A stretch of 64,000 nt of DNA from Pratylenchus scribneri (Eukaryota > Nematoda > Chromadorea > Rhabditida > Pratylenchidae), in the NCBI GenBank assembly GCA_030063045.1, contig JAQSEB010000023.1, forward strand, positions 6,138,001-6,202,000. Direction: 5' to 3'. A program made the translations under genes and the position numbers. Below, one piece after another: positions 45,096 through 55,783 of this stretch. Under the pieces are notes generated by a model. That model was given only the letters and a program-made list of their open reading frames with translations, made no database searches and had not been told where the DNA came from. Position 1 is the first letter of the stretch. Every line of letters starts with the position of its first letter.

Positions 45096-46360
45096 CCCTG
45101 GTTTCACAATGTGCGGGAAAACGCGGCGGGAAAACGCTCGGCGGGTTCCCGCAAAACCCGCTCTGTTCACAATGCAACACCGATTTTTAACCCGCAGAGG
45201 GAAAAAAAATCGCCGCGGGTTCCCGCAAAACCCGCCCTGTTCACAATGCAACACCGATTTTTAACCCGCGGAGGGAAAAAATCGCCGCGTGTTCCCGCTA
45301 ACCCGCCCTGTTCAGAATGGAAACTCGGCGTTACCCGCTGAGCTTTTTCCAGTTTTTGATGTTCACAATGAAAATCGCGGAGCGTTTGCGGGAAAATAAT
45401 GAATGAATGGTCCTTTTGAAGGTTCTTTCAATGATGAAAGAAATTTGAAAAATTATTTTAAAATTTTAAAAAATTAAGAAAAATTTATATTAACCCATTT
45501 CTGATAGAGAAAAATTTCCTCTTTCCAACGATATAGAAAACAAATTTTTACAACCTGGAAGAAATTATTTATTAAATATATTAGGTTTTGAGATAGGATT
45601 TTATATAAAAATTTTAAAATTTATTAATAAATTGATTATAGGTAGCTTATGCGATGCAGAAAGATCGCCTCTTTTTAATTATATTTTTTAAAATGAATTA
45701 AAATGATTTAAAAATTCCAAAAAAATATATGATATGTAAATAGCTAATATGTTGATAATTTCCAATTATTAAATAATATTTTAGAAATTTTTATAAAAAA
45801 AAAATAAAATATCAAATGAAAATTTGTTAATATTTAACTTTCACCATCATAAATAAATTTATTCTTGCTTTAAATAAATTAATTTTTATATCATTGAAAA
45901 GGGCAGAGTTTTTACATAGGGTAGGATCGATTTGAAAATGTTCAAAAATTTTTAAATATTTTTGAAATATTTTTAAAAATGTCAACCCTAGTATTTTTGG
46001 GGGGAACCCGCTCGGCGGGTTGCGGGTAAAATCAAATATTTTGATTCGGCTGCGTTTTCCCGCTGCGGGAAAACGCCGCGGGAAAACTCTTCACTGTGAA
46101 CAGGTGGGCGATTTTTGTCGATTGCGGGAACCCGCTGAGCGTTTTCCCGCTCTGGTTTACCCGCTGAGGTGTTCACAACCAAAAACCCGCCGAGCGTGTT
46201 GCGTTTTCCCGCCGCGTTTTCCCGCAGCGGGAACCCGCTGGAGACTGTTCACAACCAAAACCCGCTGGCGGGTTGCGTTTTCCCGCTCCATTTTCCCGCT
46301 TCATTGTGAAAACACTTTTTACAACCCGCGGCGGGAACAAGCTCCATTGTGAAACCAGGG
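45096..46360. mobile_element. PIF/Harbinger-like non-autonomous element, 1.27 kb
   Basis: The inverted ends are CCCTGGTTTCACAATG and CATTGTGAAACCAGGG. TAA flanks both ends (45093-45095 and 46361-46363), the usual 3-bp target of PIF/Harbinger elements. Subterminal zones repeat words such as AACCCGC, GTTCACAATG and TTTTCCCGC in inverted order. The centre is AT-rich and no transposase frame exists. Confidence 0.85.
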
Positions 46361-46363
46361 TAA

Positions 46364-47210
46364 ACAGGCCAGAATTTTCCTGATTCCATTGCCTATTTCA
46401 ATTTCGGATATGGTTTTAAAATCTTTTGAATTTCTGTTGGAGGATAGCAAATCAAAAGGAAGTGATATGCCTAGGCAAATATGCAATAATGGAATAAATC
46501 AAGATTCAAGAGTGAAAATAATAATAAAATTAAAAATACTTTTGTAATTTCAAAAATTACCTTTAAGGGATATTTGGGTGTATTTTCAATTTTCGGCTTA
46601 TTATATTTGATAAATTAAATACAGACAAATATGAGCGATTTGATCAATTTATCTATGATCTAGTTATGCACACTTTAAGCGGCACATATACAGGTATAAC
46701 AAGGTAAAGATGAAAGATAATGAATCTGCTGATGCGAATAAAATATAGGTTTCATTTCAACATTTCTTTCATATAAATGTGTAAAATATTTATGCAAATT
46801 TAAGTCAATTTGAAAGTTAGGTATATCAAATGAATGTGCTTAGCCATAATGCTCTCCTCCTCGCTCCACCGAGCATATAAAAAAACAAAAATAGAATTTG
46901 CGTAATTAATAAGGATGTCTTTTTAATAAAAATTCTGACTGGGCATTTGAGGAGGATAAATGTGCTATGGAAAAATAAACGTTCATTTTAACCGTCTTTC
47001 ATATAAATAGAGTAAAATATTTATGCAAGATTTAAGTGAATTTGAAAGATATATCAAATAAATGTGATTCAATTCAAGACAATCCGAAAATCCTGAGTTC
47101 ATTCAAATCACAGGTCATTTTAATAAATAAATTCTAAGAATATTGTCATTGCCGATTTTATTTTCCCTTTTCTCATCAATAAATAAGTTTACATTCCTTT
47201 CTTTCTCTTT
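46364..47210. repeat. BTB-cluster 3' flank, duplicated
   Basis: Text such as AAATATTTATGCAAGATTTA ... AGTGAATTTGAAAGAT ... CAAATAAATGTG follows each of the three BTB genes (about 46978-47110, 49260-49390, 51520-51665). One further, shorter copy at about 46740-46860 has no BTB gene attached, which suggests an older lost unit. Confidence 0.65.
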
Positions 47211-48862
47211 TCATCGGCTCGCAAACGGATGTTGGCTTTGGGGTTTGGGCACATTCTTCTTCAAGAGTTCCTCATTTTCTTTTGCCTTCTTTTCCAATTG
47301 TTTAATCTTTTCCTCGCTTTTTCCATTCTTCTTTTTCAGGCGCTCAATTTCTGCCCGCAAAAGCGATTTTTCCGTCTGCAAAACCGCTTTTTCCGTTTCA
47401 ACTGCATCTTTGTCCACCAATTTATTATGTCCTTTACGTTGAGTTATGGCCCTGAGTTTAGCGAAGAATGGCAACGGATCGGCACCTTCACAATAATGAA
47501 TTAACATAGCTGAAATTTCCTCTGCAGTGAGAATGCCGGTTGGAACTAAATAAAAAAGAATAATTCCATTTATATCTTGTTATATTTGTAATAATTAGAT
47601 TATTATCAAATTATCAATATTTATTTATAAAATATACCAATATGTTTTATAAAATGGTCGTGTGGAATCAGCGGAAAGCATATCTCATTGATTAAGGGGC
47701 CAATTTTGTTGCGTAGATCCTGTCCAGTTGGCTTATCAATCCCTGCATTTTTGCATTGTTTGAATGCCCAATTATATAACTTAAAATTTTATTAATTTAA
47801 TCATTATGAAAAATAATGCTCACACAGTGGAAAATGTCTGCCTCCCAATCGATTTGAAGAGTATCCCGGTTAAGAAGTTCGCCATATTCCTTTTGATTCA
47901 ATGACCAAAAAGAAATATCGCCATCCTCAGCACCAACGTTTTGCAAGTCGTTGTCGAAAAATTTCAAACAATGCTCAATCAAGACCTGAATAAAATTGGA
48001 TAAATTTAAGTAATCTGATAACTTGGGAGCGGTTTTTATGTTTTGATGCGAAAAGCAAATAAATAATGTTAATGTTTTTGATTTGATGTTTTTTGATTTA
48101 TTCTACCTATTTTGGCACTTTTTTCTTCAAACATTTTAATAATTTTTTGTTTCTCCAAACTTTTGTGTTAAAAAAATTAGTATTTGCACTAATGTGGAAT
48201 TGACCTAGAACCATTTAAACCAAAAAAATGATTTATAGAATGTCTGTGAGTTAAGATTTTTGTCACCTTGTCATCATGCAATTTTGCCACTCTCCAAATG
48301 TCGACCGAATTTTTCCAATTTAACATTTTTGGTGCCAATTCATTGCATTTCTCAACAAGTACTTGAATTAAATATTTCTTCGCTTAATTACAGAAATGAC
48401 TATTTTTGTCAACGATTATTTAAAAAACCTGCAGAATAAACTTCAAGGAAATTATCACTATTGATCAATGAAAGATCTTCTTTGTATAGAAATGCAAGCA
48501 TTGCCCCAAAAGCCGAAGTCGTAACATCGTTGACCTTAATTGGCATTCCATTATCCTGCTGACCATTGTTGAAGTTGAATTGCGTATCAAAGACAGGTGA
48601 TCTAATCGAAAGCAGCAATTTATGCGCCTTGAATAGCTAAAATACAAACACAATTTATTAAAATTTTAATTTTAATCCATACCTTCGGTTCCTCTATTGG
48701 AATCCATTTCCGTGATTTCTCATCCCATAATTCCTTTCCAACCATAAATTCAACATCCGATTTATGGCCAGTCTCCAATAAATGCGCGATCCCATCTTGC
48801 AATGTTCCATTCCCGCTTTGCCAATCCATTGCTGTTGTTCCATTATTTGAAGAAGCAGTCAT
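47211..48862 (-). CDS. BTB-BACK-coiled-coil protein 1 (380 aa, six exons), intact
   Basis: Minus-strand exons are 48683-48862, 48429-48636, 48267-48382, 47824-47985, 47638-47779 and 47211-47545. All are GT-AG and in phase, 381 codons with TGA. The BTB fold spans exons 1-2 (SDVEFMVGKELWD, FKAHKLLLSIRSPVFDTQF, VTTSAFGAMLAFLYKEDLSL). A BACK-type region follows (KKYLIQVLVEKCNELAPKML, GDISFWSLNQKEYGELLNRD), then VPTGILTAEEISAMLIHY. The C-terminal third is a charged coiled coil (ERLKKKNGKSEEKIKQLEKK). BTB-BACK proteins usually link substrates to CUL3 ubiquitin ligases. The end HPFASR is a frame-shifted version of the RLRAG..KRKKGM end of copies 2 and 3. Confidence 0.92.
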
Positions 48863-49439
48863 TGTTGATTAAATTCAAACAATTTTATGTTTCAATGTCT
48901 AAATCTAAACAGGAAGTTTAAAACTAAAAAGAAATTTCTAATAATTCAATTCCATTACTTGTTAAACTTATTGATTTTTAAACAATGCTAATTCATTTGG
49001 GATGCGTCAATAACCTATTTGACTAAATGTTCAAAAAAACTGCTCTATTATTCATCAAAATGAAATTGATCAAATCTTTAAAAATCGATTATGTTCAAAA
49101 TGTCTTATCTCTATCTTAAAAAATGCTCTGCATCTAGATTCCATATAAAAGCAGACAAAAAATAAATTTTGGGTAATTTAATTAATGAGATGTCGTCGCA
49201 ATCAAAAACTGAGGCATTTGAAGAAATGGAATAAGTCTGCTAATACGATGCGAATAATATAGGTTTTATTTTAACCGTTTTTCTTACAAATAATTATGTA
49301 AAACATTTATCCAAGATTTAAGTGAATTTGAAAGATGTATCAAATGAATGTGCTTATAGTCTCGAGGTTCCTGCTGAGTTCATTTAAATAAATTTTATGT
49401 TTTTATCTTCTTCCTTCTACTCATCATCAATAAATAATT

Positions 49440-51185
49440 TTACATTCCTTTCTTCCTCTTTGCACCGGCTCGCAAACGGGTATTGTAGGCTTTGGGCGCA
49501 TTTTCTTTCAAGTGTTTGATTGTTTCCTCATTTTCTTTTGCCTTCTTTTCCAATTGTCTGAACTTTTCTTCAATTTCTTTCTTCTCATTTTCCAATTTTT
49601 TAATCTTTTCTTCGTTTTCGGTCTTCTCATTTTCCAATTGTTTAATCTTCCCATCACTTTTTGCCTTATATTTTTTCACGAATTGAACGATTTTCACGGT
49701 TTTTGCCTTTTCCTCTTCGATTGCATGTTTGTCCACTAATTTGTTATGTCCTCCTTGAACTTGAATTGCCCTGGGATGAGAAGAGGATGGTAGTGGATTA
49801 AGCTTCTTCAATTCATCTGTGGCATCTTCAGAATAATGGATAAATATGGTTGCTATTTCTTCAGCAGTGAGAATGCCCGTTTTAACTAAAAAGAATAATT
49901 CGTATATGGAAAAATAATAATCAGAGAAATAATTTATGTTTTTTGGCCAAAATCTAAAAATATGAATTCAAACATACTAATGTGTTTTGTGAACTTCGCG
50001 GGTGAAATCAGTGGAAAGCGGATCTCATTGATTAAATTTCCCATTTTGTCGCGTAATTCCTTTCCAGTTGGCTTATCATTCCCTCCATTTTTACATTGTT
50101 TGAATGCCCAATATTCCAACTTAAAATTATTAATAATCATCTGGAAAAATTAGAAAAATGCTTACAAAGTAGAAAAGGTTTGATTCCCAATAGATCTGAA
50201 GAGTGTACCGTTTAAGAAGTTCGCCCAATTCCTCCCGATTCAATGACCAAAAGGCAACATTATCATTTTTGACATCAACATATTTGATGTTCATATCGAA
50301 AAATTGTAAACAATCCCAATCAAAGCCTGAAAAAAATTTGAATAAATTTCTTATGCGTACTTGGTTATTTTAAGATTTAATTTAAATCGGGCGTTGACAA
50401 ACATTTTAATGTTTTTGGTTCTCCAAACATTGTTTTCCCTAAATATTGTTTTGTTTTTCTTTCTACAAACATTTTAATGTTTTCCGTTCCCCAAACATTT
50501 TAATGTCTTTGTCTCATCAAACTTCAAACATTTTTTGTTAAAAAAATGATTTATCGAATGTGAGTTAAAACTTTTTTGTTACCTTGTCTTCATGCAATTT
50601 TGCCATTCTCCAAACGTCAACCGAATTTTTCCAATTCAACATTTTTGGGGCCAATTCATTACATTTCTCGACAAATGCTTGAAGCCAATATTTCTTTGCT
50701 AACAAATAATAAAAAATGGCAAAATTTGCATAAATTTTAAAAAAACCTGCAGAATAGACTTCAAGAAAATTGTCACTATCAATTAGTGAAAGTTCATTCT
50801 TGTATAGAAATGCCAGCATTGCTTCGAAAGCCGAGGCGGTTACATCGTTGACCTTGATTGGCCTGCCATTGTCCTGAACAGAATTGTTGAAGCGAAACTG
50901 CCTGGCAAAAACGGATGATCGAAATGAAAGTGCCAATTTATGAGCCTTGAACAGCTGAAAAACGGATCATGTTGTTTAAAATATTTATTTAATTTTAATT
51001 CATACCTTCGGTTCTTCCATTGGAATCCATTTCTGCGATTTGTCATCCCATAATTCTTTCCCAACCATGAATTCCACATCCGCTTCATAGCCATTCTCCC
51101 ATGCATGCGCGATTCCATCCTGCATTGTGCCAATCCCGCCCTGCCAGTCCATTATTGTTGCTTCATTTGTAGAAGAAGAAGACAT
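49440..51185 (-). pseudogene. BTB-BACK-coiled-coil copy 2, one-base deletion in exon 4
   Basis: Minus-strand exons are 51006-51185, 50747-50954, 50583-50698, 50166-50326, 49978-50119 and 49440-49885. Exon lengths equal those of copy 1 except exon 4, which is 161 bases rather than 162. A base is missing just after the acceptor (TTGATTGGGATTG against TTGATTGAGCATTG in copy 1), which brings TGA within about a dozen codons. The BTB part (FKAHKLALSFRSSVFARQF) and the coiled coil (KIKQLENEKTENEEKIKKLE, ending KRKKGM) are otherwise open. A BTB-only product could still be made. A sequencing error is possible but would have to fall exactly here. Confidence 0.82.
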
Positions 51186-51754
51186 TTCCGATTAAAATCA
51201 AACTCAATTTTATGTTTCAATATTTATAGCTAGAAGTATAATAAAATTTTTATTAGAAATTTAATAAAATTTTTAAAAGTCTCATTTCTAGTTAATCACT
51301 CAACTTTTATTTAAACCCCCCTATAATAATAAGTATAATAAATTAGAAACAAAATGCTTAATTAATTAAGCTCGGGTGCCCATCCAAATTCCACACATTG
51401 TACCAAATTCTAAATGTTTACTCTCTATCTCTTTGCGTAATTAATATGTCTTCGTAGTCAAATATCTGACTGGGCACTGGAGGAAAATAATAAATATGCT
51501 ACGGATATGGAAAAATATAGGTTTCAAACCGTTTTTATTTCATATAAAAATATATGTATTTGTAATTGTATAAAATATTTATGCAAGATTTAAGTGAATT
51601 TGAAAGATAAATCAAATAAATGTGATTCAATTCAATGCGAAAAACCTGAGTTCATTCAAATAAATTAGATCAAAAATCGGAATAATGTCATTTAATAATA
51701 AAACAATGTGCCCATCGCTTTTATCTTTATATTTCTTGTCTCTCATATATAAAT

Positions 51755-53627
51755 TTACATTCCTTTCTTCCTCTTTCCACCGGCTTGCAAATTGGTATTG
51801 GATTTGGGCGCATTCTTTTCCAGGCGTTGAATCGTTTCCTCCATTTCCTTCGACTTCTTTTCCAATTGTTTAAACTTTTCTTCAATTTCTGTCTTCTCAT
51901 TTTCGCTTTCTGACTTCCCAATTTTCAAGCGTCGAATTTCTCCTCGCAAATCCGCTTTTTCCCTTTCAACCATATCTTTGTCCACCAATTTGTTATATCC
52001 TCCTTGATAAAGTAGAATTTCCCTGGATTTAGTAGAAAATGGCAGCGGATCGGCATCTTCAAAATAATGAATTAACATGGTTGAAATTTCCTCAGCAGTG
52101 AGAATGCCGGTTGGAACTAAATAAAAAATAATAATTCCATTTATTTCTTTTTATATTTGTATAGTGAAAATAATAATCAGTGAAATGCATTAATAAATAA
52201 TTTATTTTGGCCTAAAATATAATTATTTATATGTATTTAAAAATATTTACTAATGAGCTTTATGAAATCCGCATGTTTAATCAGCGGAAAGCGAATCTCA
52301 TTGATTAAATGTCCAATTTTAGCGCGTATCTCCTGTCCAGTTGGCTTTTCAATCCCTGCATTTTTGCATTGTTTCATTGCCCAAAATTGCAACTTAAAAA
52401 ATTAATGTTTATTTAATCATTTGGAAAATTAGAAAAATGCTTACAAGGTAGAAAAGGTTTGATTCCCAATAGATCTGAAGAGTGTACCGTTTAAGAAGTT
52501 CGCCCAATTCCTCCCGATTCAATGACCAAAAGGCAACATCATCATTTTTGATACAAACATATTTGATGTTCATATCGAAAAATTGCAAACAATGCGCAAC
52601 CAGGACCTGAAAAAACAAAAACAAAATTAATAGTGGCTAATAAAATAATTTGAGATTGCCATCCCTAACCAAAATAAGGCAATCGCGAAGTATCCGGTTC
52701 GAAAATTTTTTATAAAACACTTTTTCTAGGTTAAAAACGATGCTGAATTCGCTATATCCTGTCATCTTGGTAAGGAATGCCGAATTTTACCAAGAAAAAG
52801 CAAAGGGGGACCAAGAGCATTTTGTATGAAAATTTCTACATACCCATATAATAGATCAATCAACGCAGCTCGATGAGCTGAATCGAATGGTACCATTTTT
52901 ATTAATATTGCGTTTCTTTCAAGTTAGAGGTTCAAATACCTTACCAAGATAAACATTTATTTTGGTCATAACTTGCCAATAACTGTATATTACCTCATAA
53001 AAATGGTACCATTCGATTTAGCTCATCGAGCTGCGTTGATTGAGCTATTATATGGCTATGTAAAATTTTCACACCAAATGCTCTTGGTAAAAGTCGGCAT
53101 CACCTTACCAAGAACAAGAAGGCAAGATATAGCGAAAAGGATGTAAGATTTGAAAGAAAAGGGTTTAAAAAATTTTTTTTGGGTGTCCAGATTCTTCACG
53201 AATTTTTATTACCTTGTCATCATGCAATTTTGCCACTCTCCATACATCGACCGAATTTTTGCAATTCAACATTTTTGGTGCCAATTCATTGCATTTCTCG
53301 ACAAGGAATTAAATATTTCCTCGCTTAATTACAGAAATGACTATTTTTGTCAACGATTATTTTAAAAAACCTGCAGAATAGACTTCAAGAAAATTGTCAC
53401 TGTCGATTAGTGAAAGTTCCTTCTTGTATAGAAATGCCAGCAATCCATACCTTTGGTTCTTCCACCGGAATCCATTTCTTTGATTTGTCATCCCACAATT
53501 CTTTCCCAACCATGAATTCCACATCCGAATGTTCGCCAGTCTCCCATAAATGGCTGACTCCATCCTGTATTGTGCCAATCCCGCTTTGCCAATCCATTAT
53601 TGATCCATTATTGGAAGAAGAAGTCAT
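51755..53627 (-). pseudogene. BTB-BACK-coiled-coil copy 3, BTB core deleted
   Basis: Exon 1 (53451-53627) is intact, ending EEPK and GTATGG. Immediately after ten intron bases the sequence jumps into the middle of exon 2 (LAFLYKKELSLIDSDNFLEV, 53370-53440). The rest of intron 1 and about 137 bases of exon 2, including the FKAHK segment, are gone. Exon 3 (about 53215-53310) lacks five bases (TTTAATTC-CTTGTCGAG) relative to copy 1. Exons 4-6 (52445-52606, 52251-52392, 51755-52116) keep full length and phase. A foldback element sits in the intron at 52747-53130. Read straight through, exon 1 would give a 76-residue peptide. The copy is a pseudogene. Confidence 0.87.
52747..53130. mobile_element. 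Foldback element in BTB copy 3
   Basis: The arms are inverted copies. CAACGCAGCTCGATGAGCTG and GAATGGTACCATTTTTA at about 52860-52903 face TAAAAATGGTACCATTC and AGCTCATCGAGCTGCGTTGA at about 52997-53041. The outer arms CTATATCCTGTCATCTTGG and CAAGAAGGCAAGATATAGCG also match. Confidence 0.85.
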
Positions 53628-53639
53628 TTCGGATTAAAT

Positions 53640-54413
53640 TCAAATCGATTAATTATTCAGTTTAAATCTATAATAAGTTTAAAACTATAAAAGATTTTGG
53701 ATGCTAACGCATTTCACCGAAAATGGTATATCCAAAAAACCTGTTTTCGGCTATTTACAAGGGTTGAACCAAAAAACCAATGATGTTTTCGGATTTAGCA
53801 TGTTGGAAAACCCTTAAAACCAGTTAGAAAACGCGCATTGTAAATGTCAAAAACATTTTTGATTGAAATGTTTTAACCGACTTTTTCAGTGAAACGCGCA
53901 AACACGGATTTTTTGAAAAATTAAAATTCATTTTTCGCTACTCGATTAAATTATTGATAATGATTAATGAATAATGATAAGTTGATACCTAAGTTAATAC
54001 TTAACAAAATGCTTAATCGATCGATTTGAGCTGATGAGCTCTGGGGCGTTCCGCTCACATCTATAAAATAGGATCAAATTCCAATTGTTAAAAAAACTAT
54101 TCTCTATCTCTATTCTCTACTACTCTACTATTATTCATCAAAATGTCTAAATCGAATCGATTACGCTCAAAATGTCTAATCCCCATTCCTAAAAATGCTC
54201 TCCCCGCCCCCCCCCCCCCCCCCCCGTCCTGTTCCCTCATCACAGTCCACATAAACAAAAGCAAACAATAAAACAAATTTTATTTTGAACTAAAAGTATA
54301 AGCTGAGAGCTAGCTAATAAAAATTTAAAAGTTTTTTAAAAATAAATTTTTAAGATTTTTCAACTTATTCAATAGACGAATCGGACTCAACTTCATATTA
54401 AAAAATTCTCACA
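53640..54413. other. Intergenic with a 19-C run and BTB promoter-like text
   Basis: A run of 19 C lies at 54207-54225. Text at about 54090-54205 (CTCTATTATTCATCAAAATG, CAAAATGTCTAATCCC) is repeated near 49040-49130, upstream of BTB copy 1. It may be a shared, now displaced, upstream region of the BTB family. Confidence 0.55.
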
Positions 54414-55017
54414 ATGAATAACCAAGAAATTAGTGCAAATCCAAATGGCGGAAATGAAGATGGAATGGACGAATCTGCGTTTACAACTCCATCATTGGCT
54501 GAATCGGAAATTAGCATTGCAGAAAAAATGCAGAAAATAGAGGTTAATTTTGTAAAACTATTTAAAATTAATATCTATTAATTAGTCGGAATTGTTGGCA
54601 TTGAAAAGATCGAATGAAATTCAACGAGAACAGGCGGCGCCAACAATGATGCAAGTTGGTTGGCAAATTGGCGAAAAATTTTGCAAATTGGAAATGAAAG
54701 TTGATGGACAGGATAAAGAAATTGCTGGATTTCGTGGAGAGAACAAGGAATTGAAATGCGAAAATGGAAAATTGAAGGAGGAAATTGCCGGGTTGAAAGC
54801 CGAAATGGTCGAAAAAGATGAGAAAATGCAAGAAATGAGTAATGAATTGGCCGAATTACGGCGAGAAAGTGGTCAATTTAAGCAAGCAATTGTGGGAAAT
54901 AAACGAGCATTGGACAGTAAATTTGATGAATTGCAAACAAAAATGGCCAGATTTGAAGAAAATCAACAAACATCGACCAGCGGGGATGCAGTCATCAATC
55001 AACAGGTTTTAAAATGA
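54414..55017 (+). CDS. Coiled-coil protein, paralog 1 (two exons, 186 aa)
   Basis: The exons are 54414-54542 and 54586-55017, with a 43-base GT-AG intron in phase 0 and TGA at the end. The N-terminus is acidic and polar (MNNQEISANPNGGNEDGMDE). The second exon is one long amphipathic helix (SELLALKRSNEIQREQ, KLKEEIAGLKAEMVEKDEKM, MSNELAELRRESGQF). There is no signal peptide. A CAG-GTTTTA donor seven codons before the end of the helix means a further 3' exon cannot be excluded. Paralog 2 at 58715 shares the intron position and the words NELLALK, QIGEK, KLKEEIA. The function is not recognised; self-association is expected. Confidence 0.82.
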
Positions 55018-55099
55018 TATAAAATAAAATTTATTCTTCCGAAACTGACCATTTTTTTAAGTGCTTGGTTATTTATCTCCATCAAATTTCGAACACCCC

Positions 55100-55440
55100 A
55101 AAGACGGTACAATACAACTTGGCGACGTCTCAACTGGGCACCGTCGCTTGCAGCTCATTAAGGACGAAACCGATATTGATGATTTTGGTGTCAAATTAAG
55201 TTTATTTTGTTTGGTTAAGAATTAAGATTTGGTGGAATTGTGTTAAAAAAAAACGTGAAAATTTTGCAAATTTATAATAATAGAAATTTTTAATGGTTTT
55301 TAAAGTAAAACTGTCAATTCTGACCCAATATCTATCGATAGCCAGAAGTACGCTCTTTAATTTGATACCAAAATCATATCAGTTTTGGCATTACTGAACT
55401 ATAAGTGACGGCGCCCAGTTGAGCAGTCCCCAAATTGGAC
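55100..55440. mobile_element. Palindromic MITE family M, copy between 55.0 and 55.8 kb
   Basis: It is bounded by GGCGACGTCTCAACTGGGCACCG and the inverted CGGCGCCCAGTTGAGCAG. The inner ATTGATGATTTTGGTGTCAAATT faces ATTTGATACCAAAATCATAT. Confidence 0.8.
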
Positions 55441-55783
55441 AGGTCAACCACCAAAATTAGTCCATTCCCTAGAACCTAGATAGATCAAATAGTCACTAGG
55501 TTTCCCATATGCTCATCTAAGGGTTTTAGGACATAATACTCCTGGAGGTAATAACTTAAGAAGTATCACCCGTTCCATTACCCGATTTTTTGGGATAGGT
55601 TAATGAACCAGCAACCGGGTTACTAGCGAGACGGCGCAGATCCCGAATCCTCCAATCTAATTAAATTAAAATTAGGTCAATGTTTGACAGCTTTTTAGGC
55701 TATTAATTTTTTAACCTATGAATGATTATTCTCTTTATTAAATATTTTTGCCCCACAAACACAAAAAGAAATATTAGAATATA

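Noticed and set aside
45079..46352. Plus-strand frames of 61-110 codons with repeated PAKPALFTMQHRF-like text
   Set aside because: They are translations of the subterminal repeats of the Harbinger-like element.
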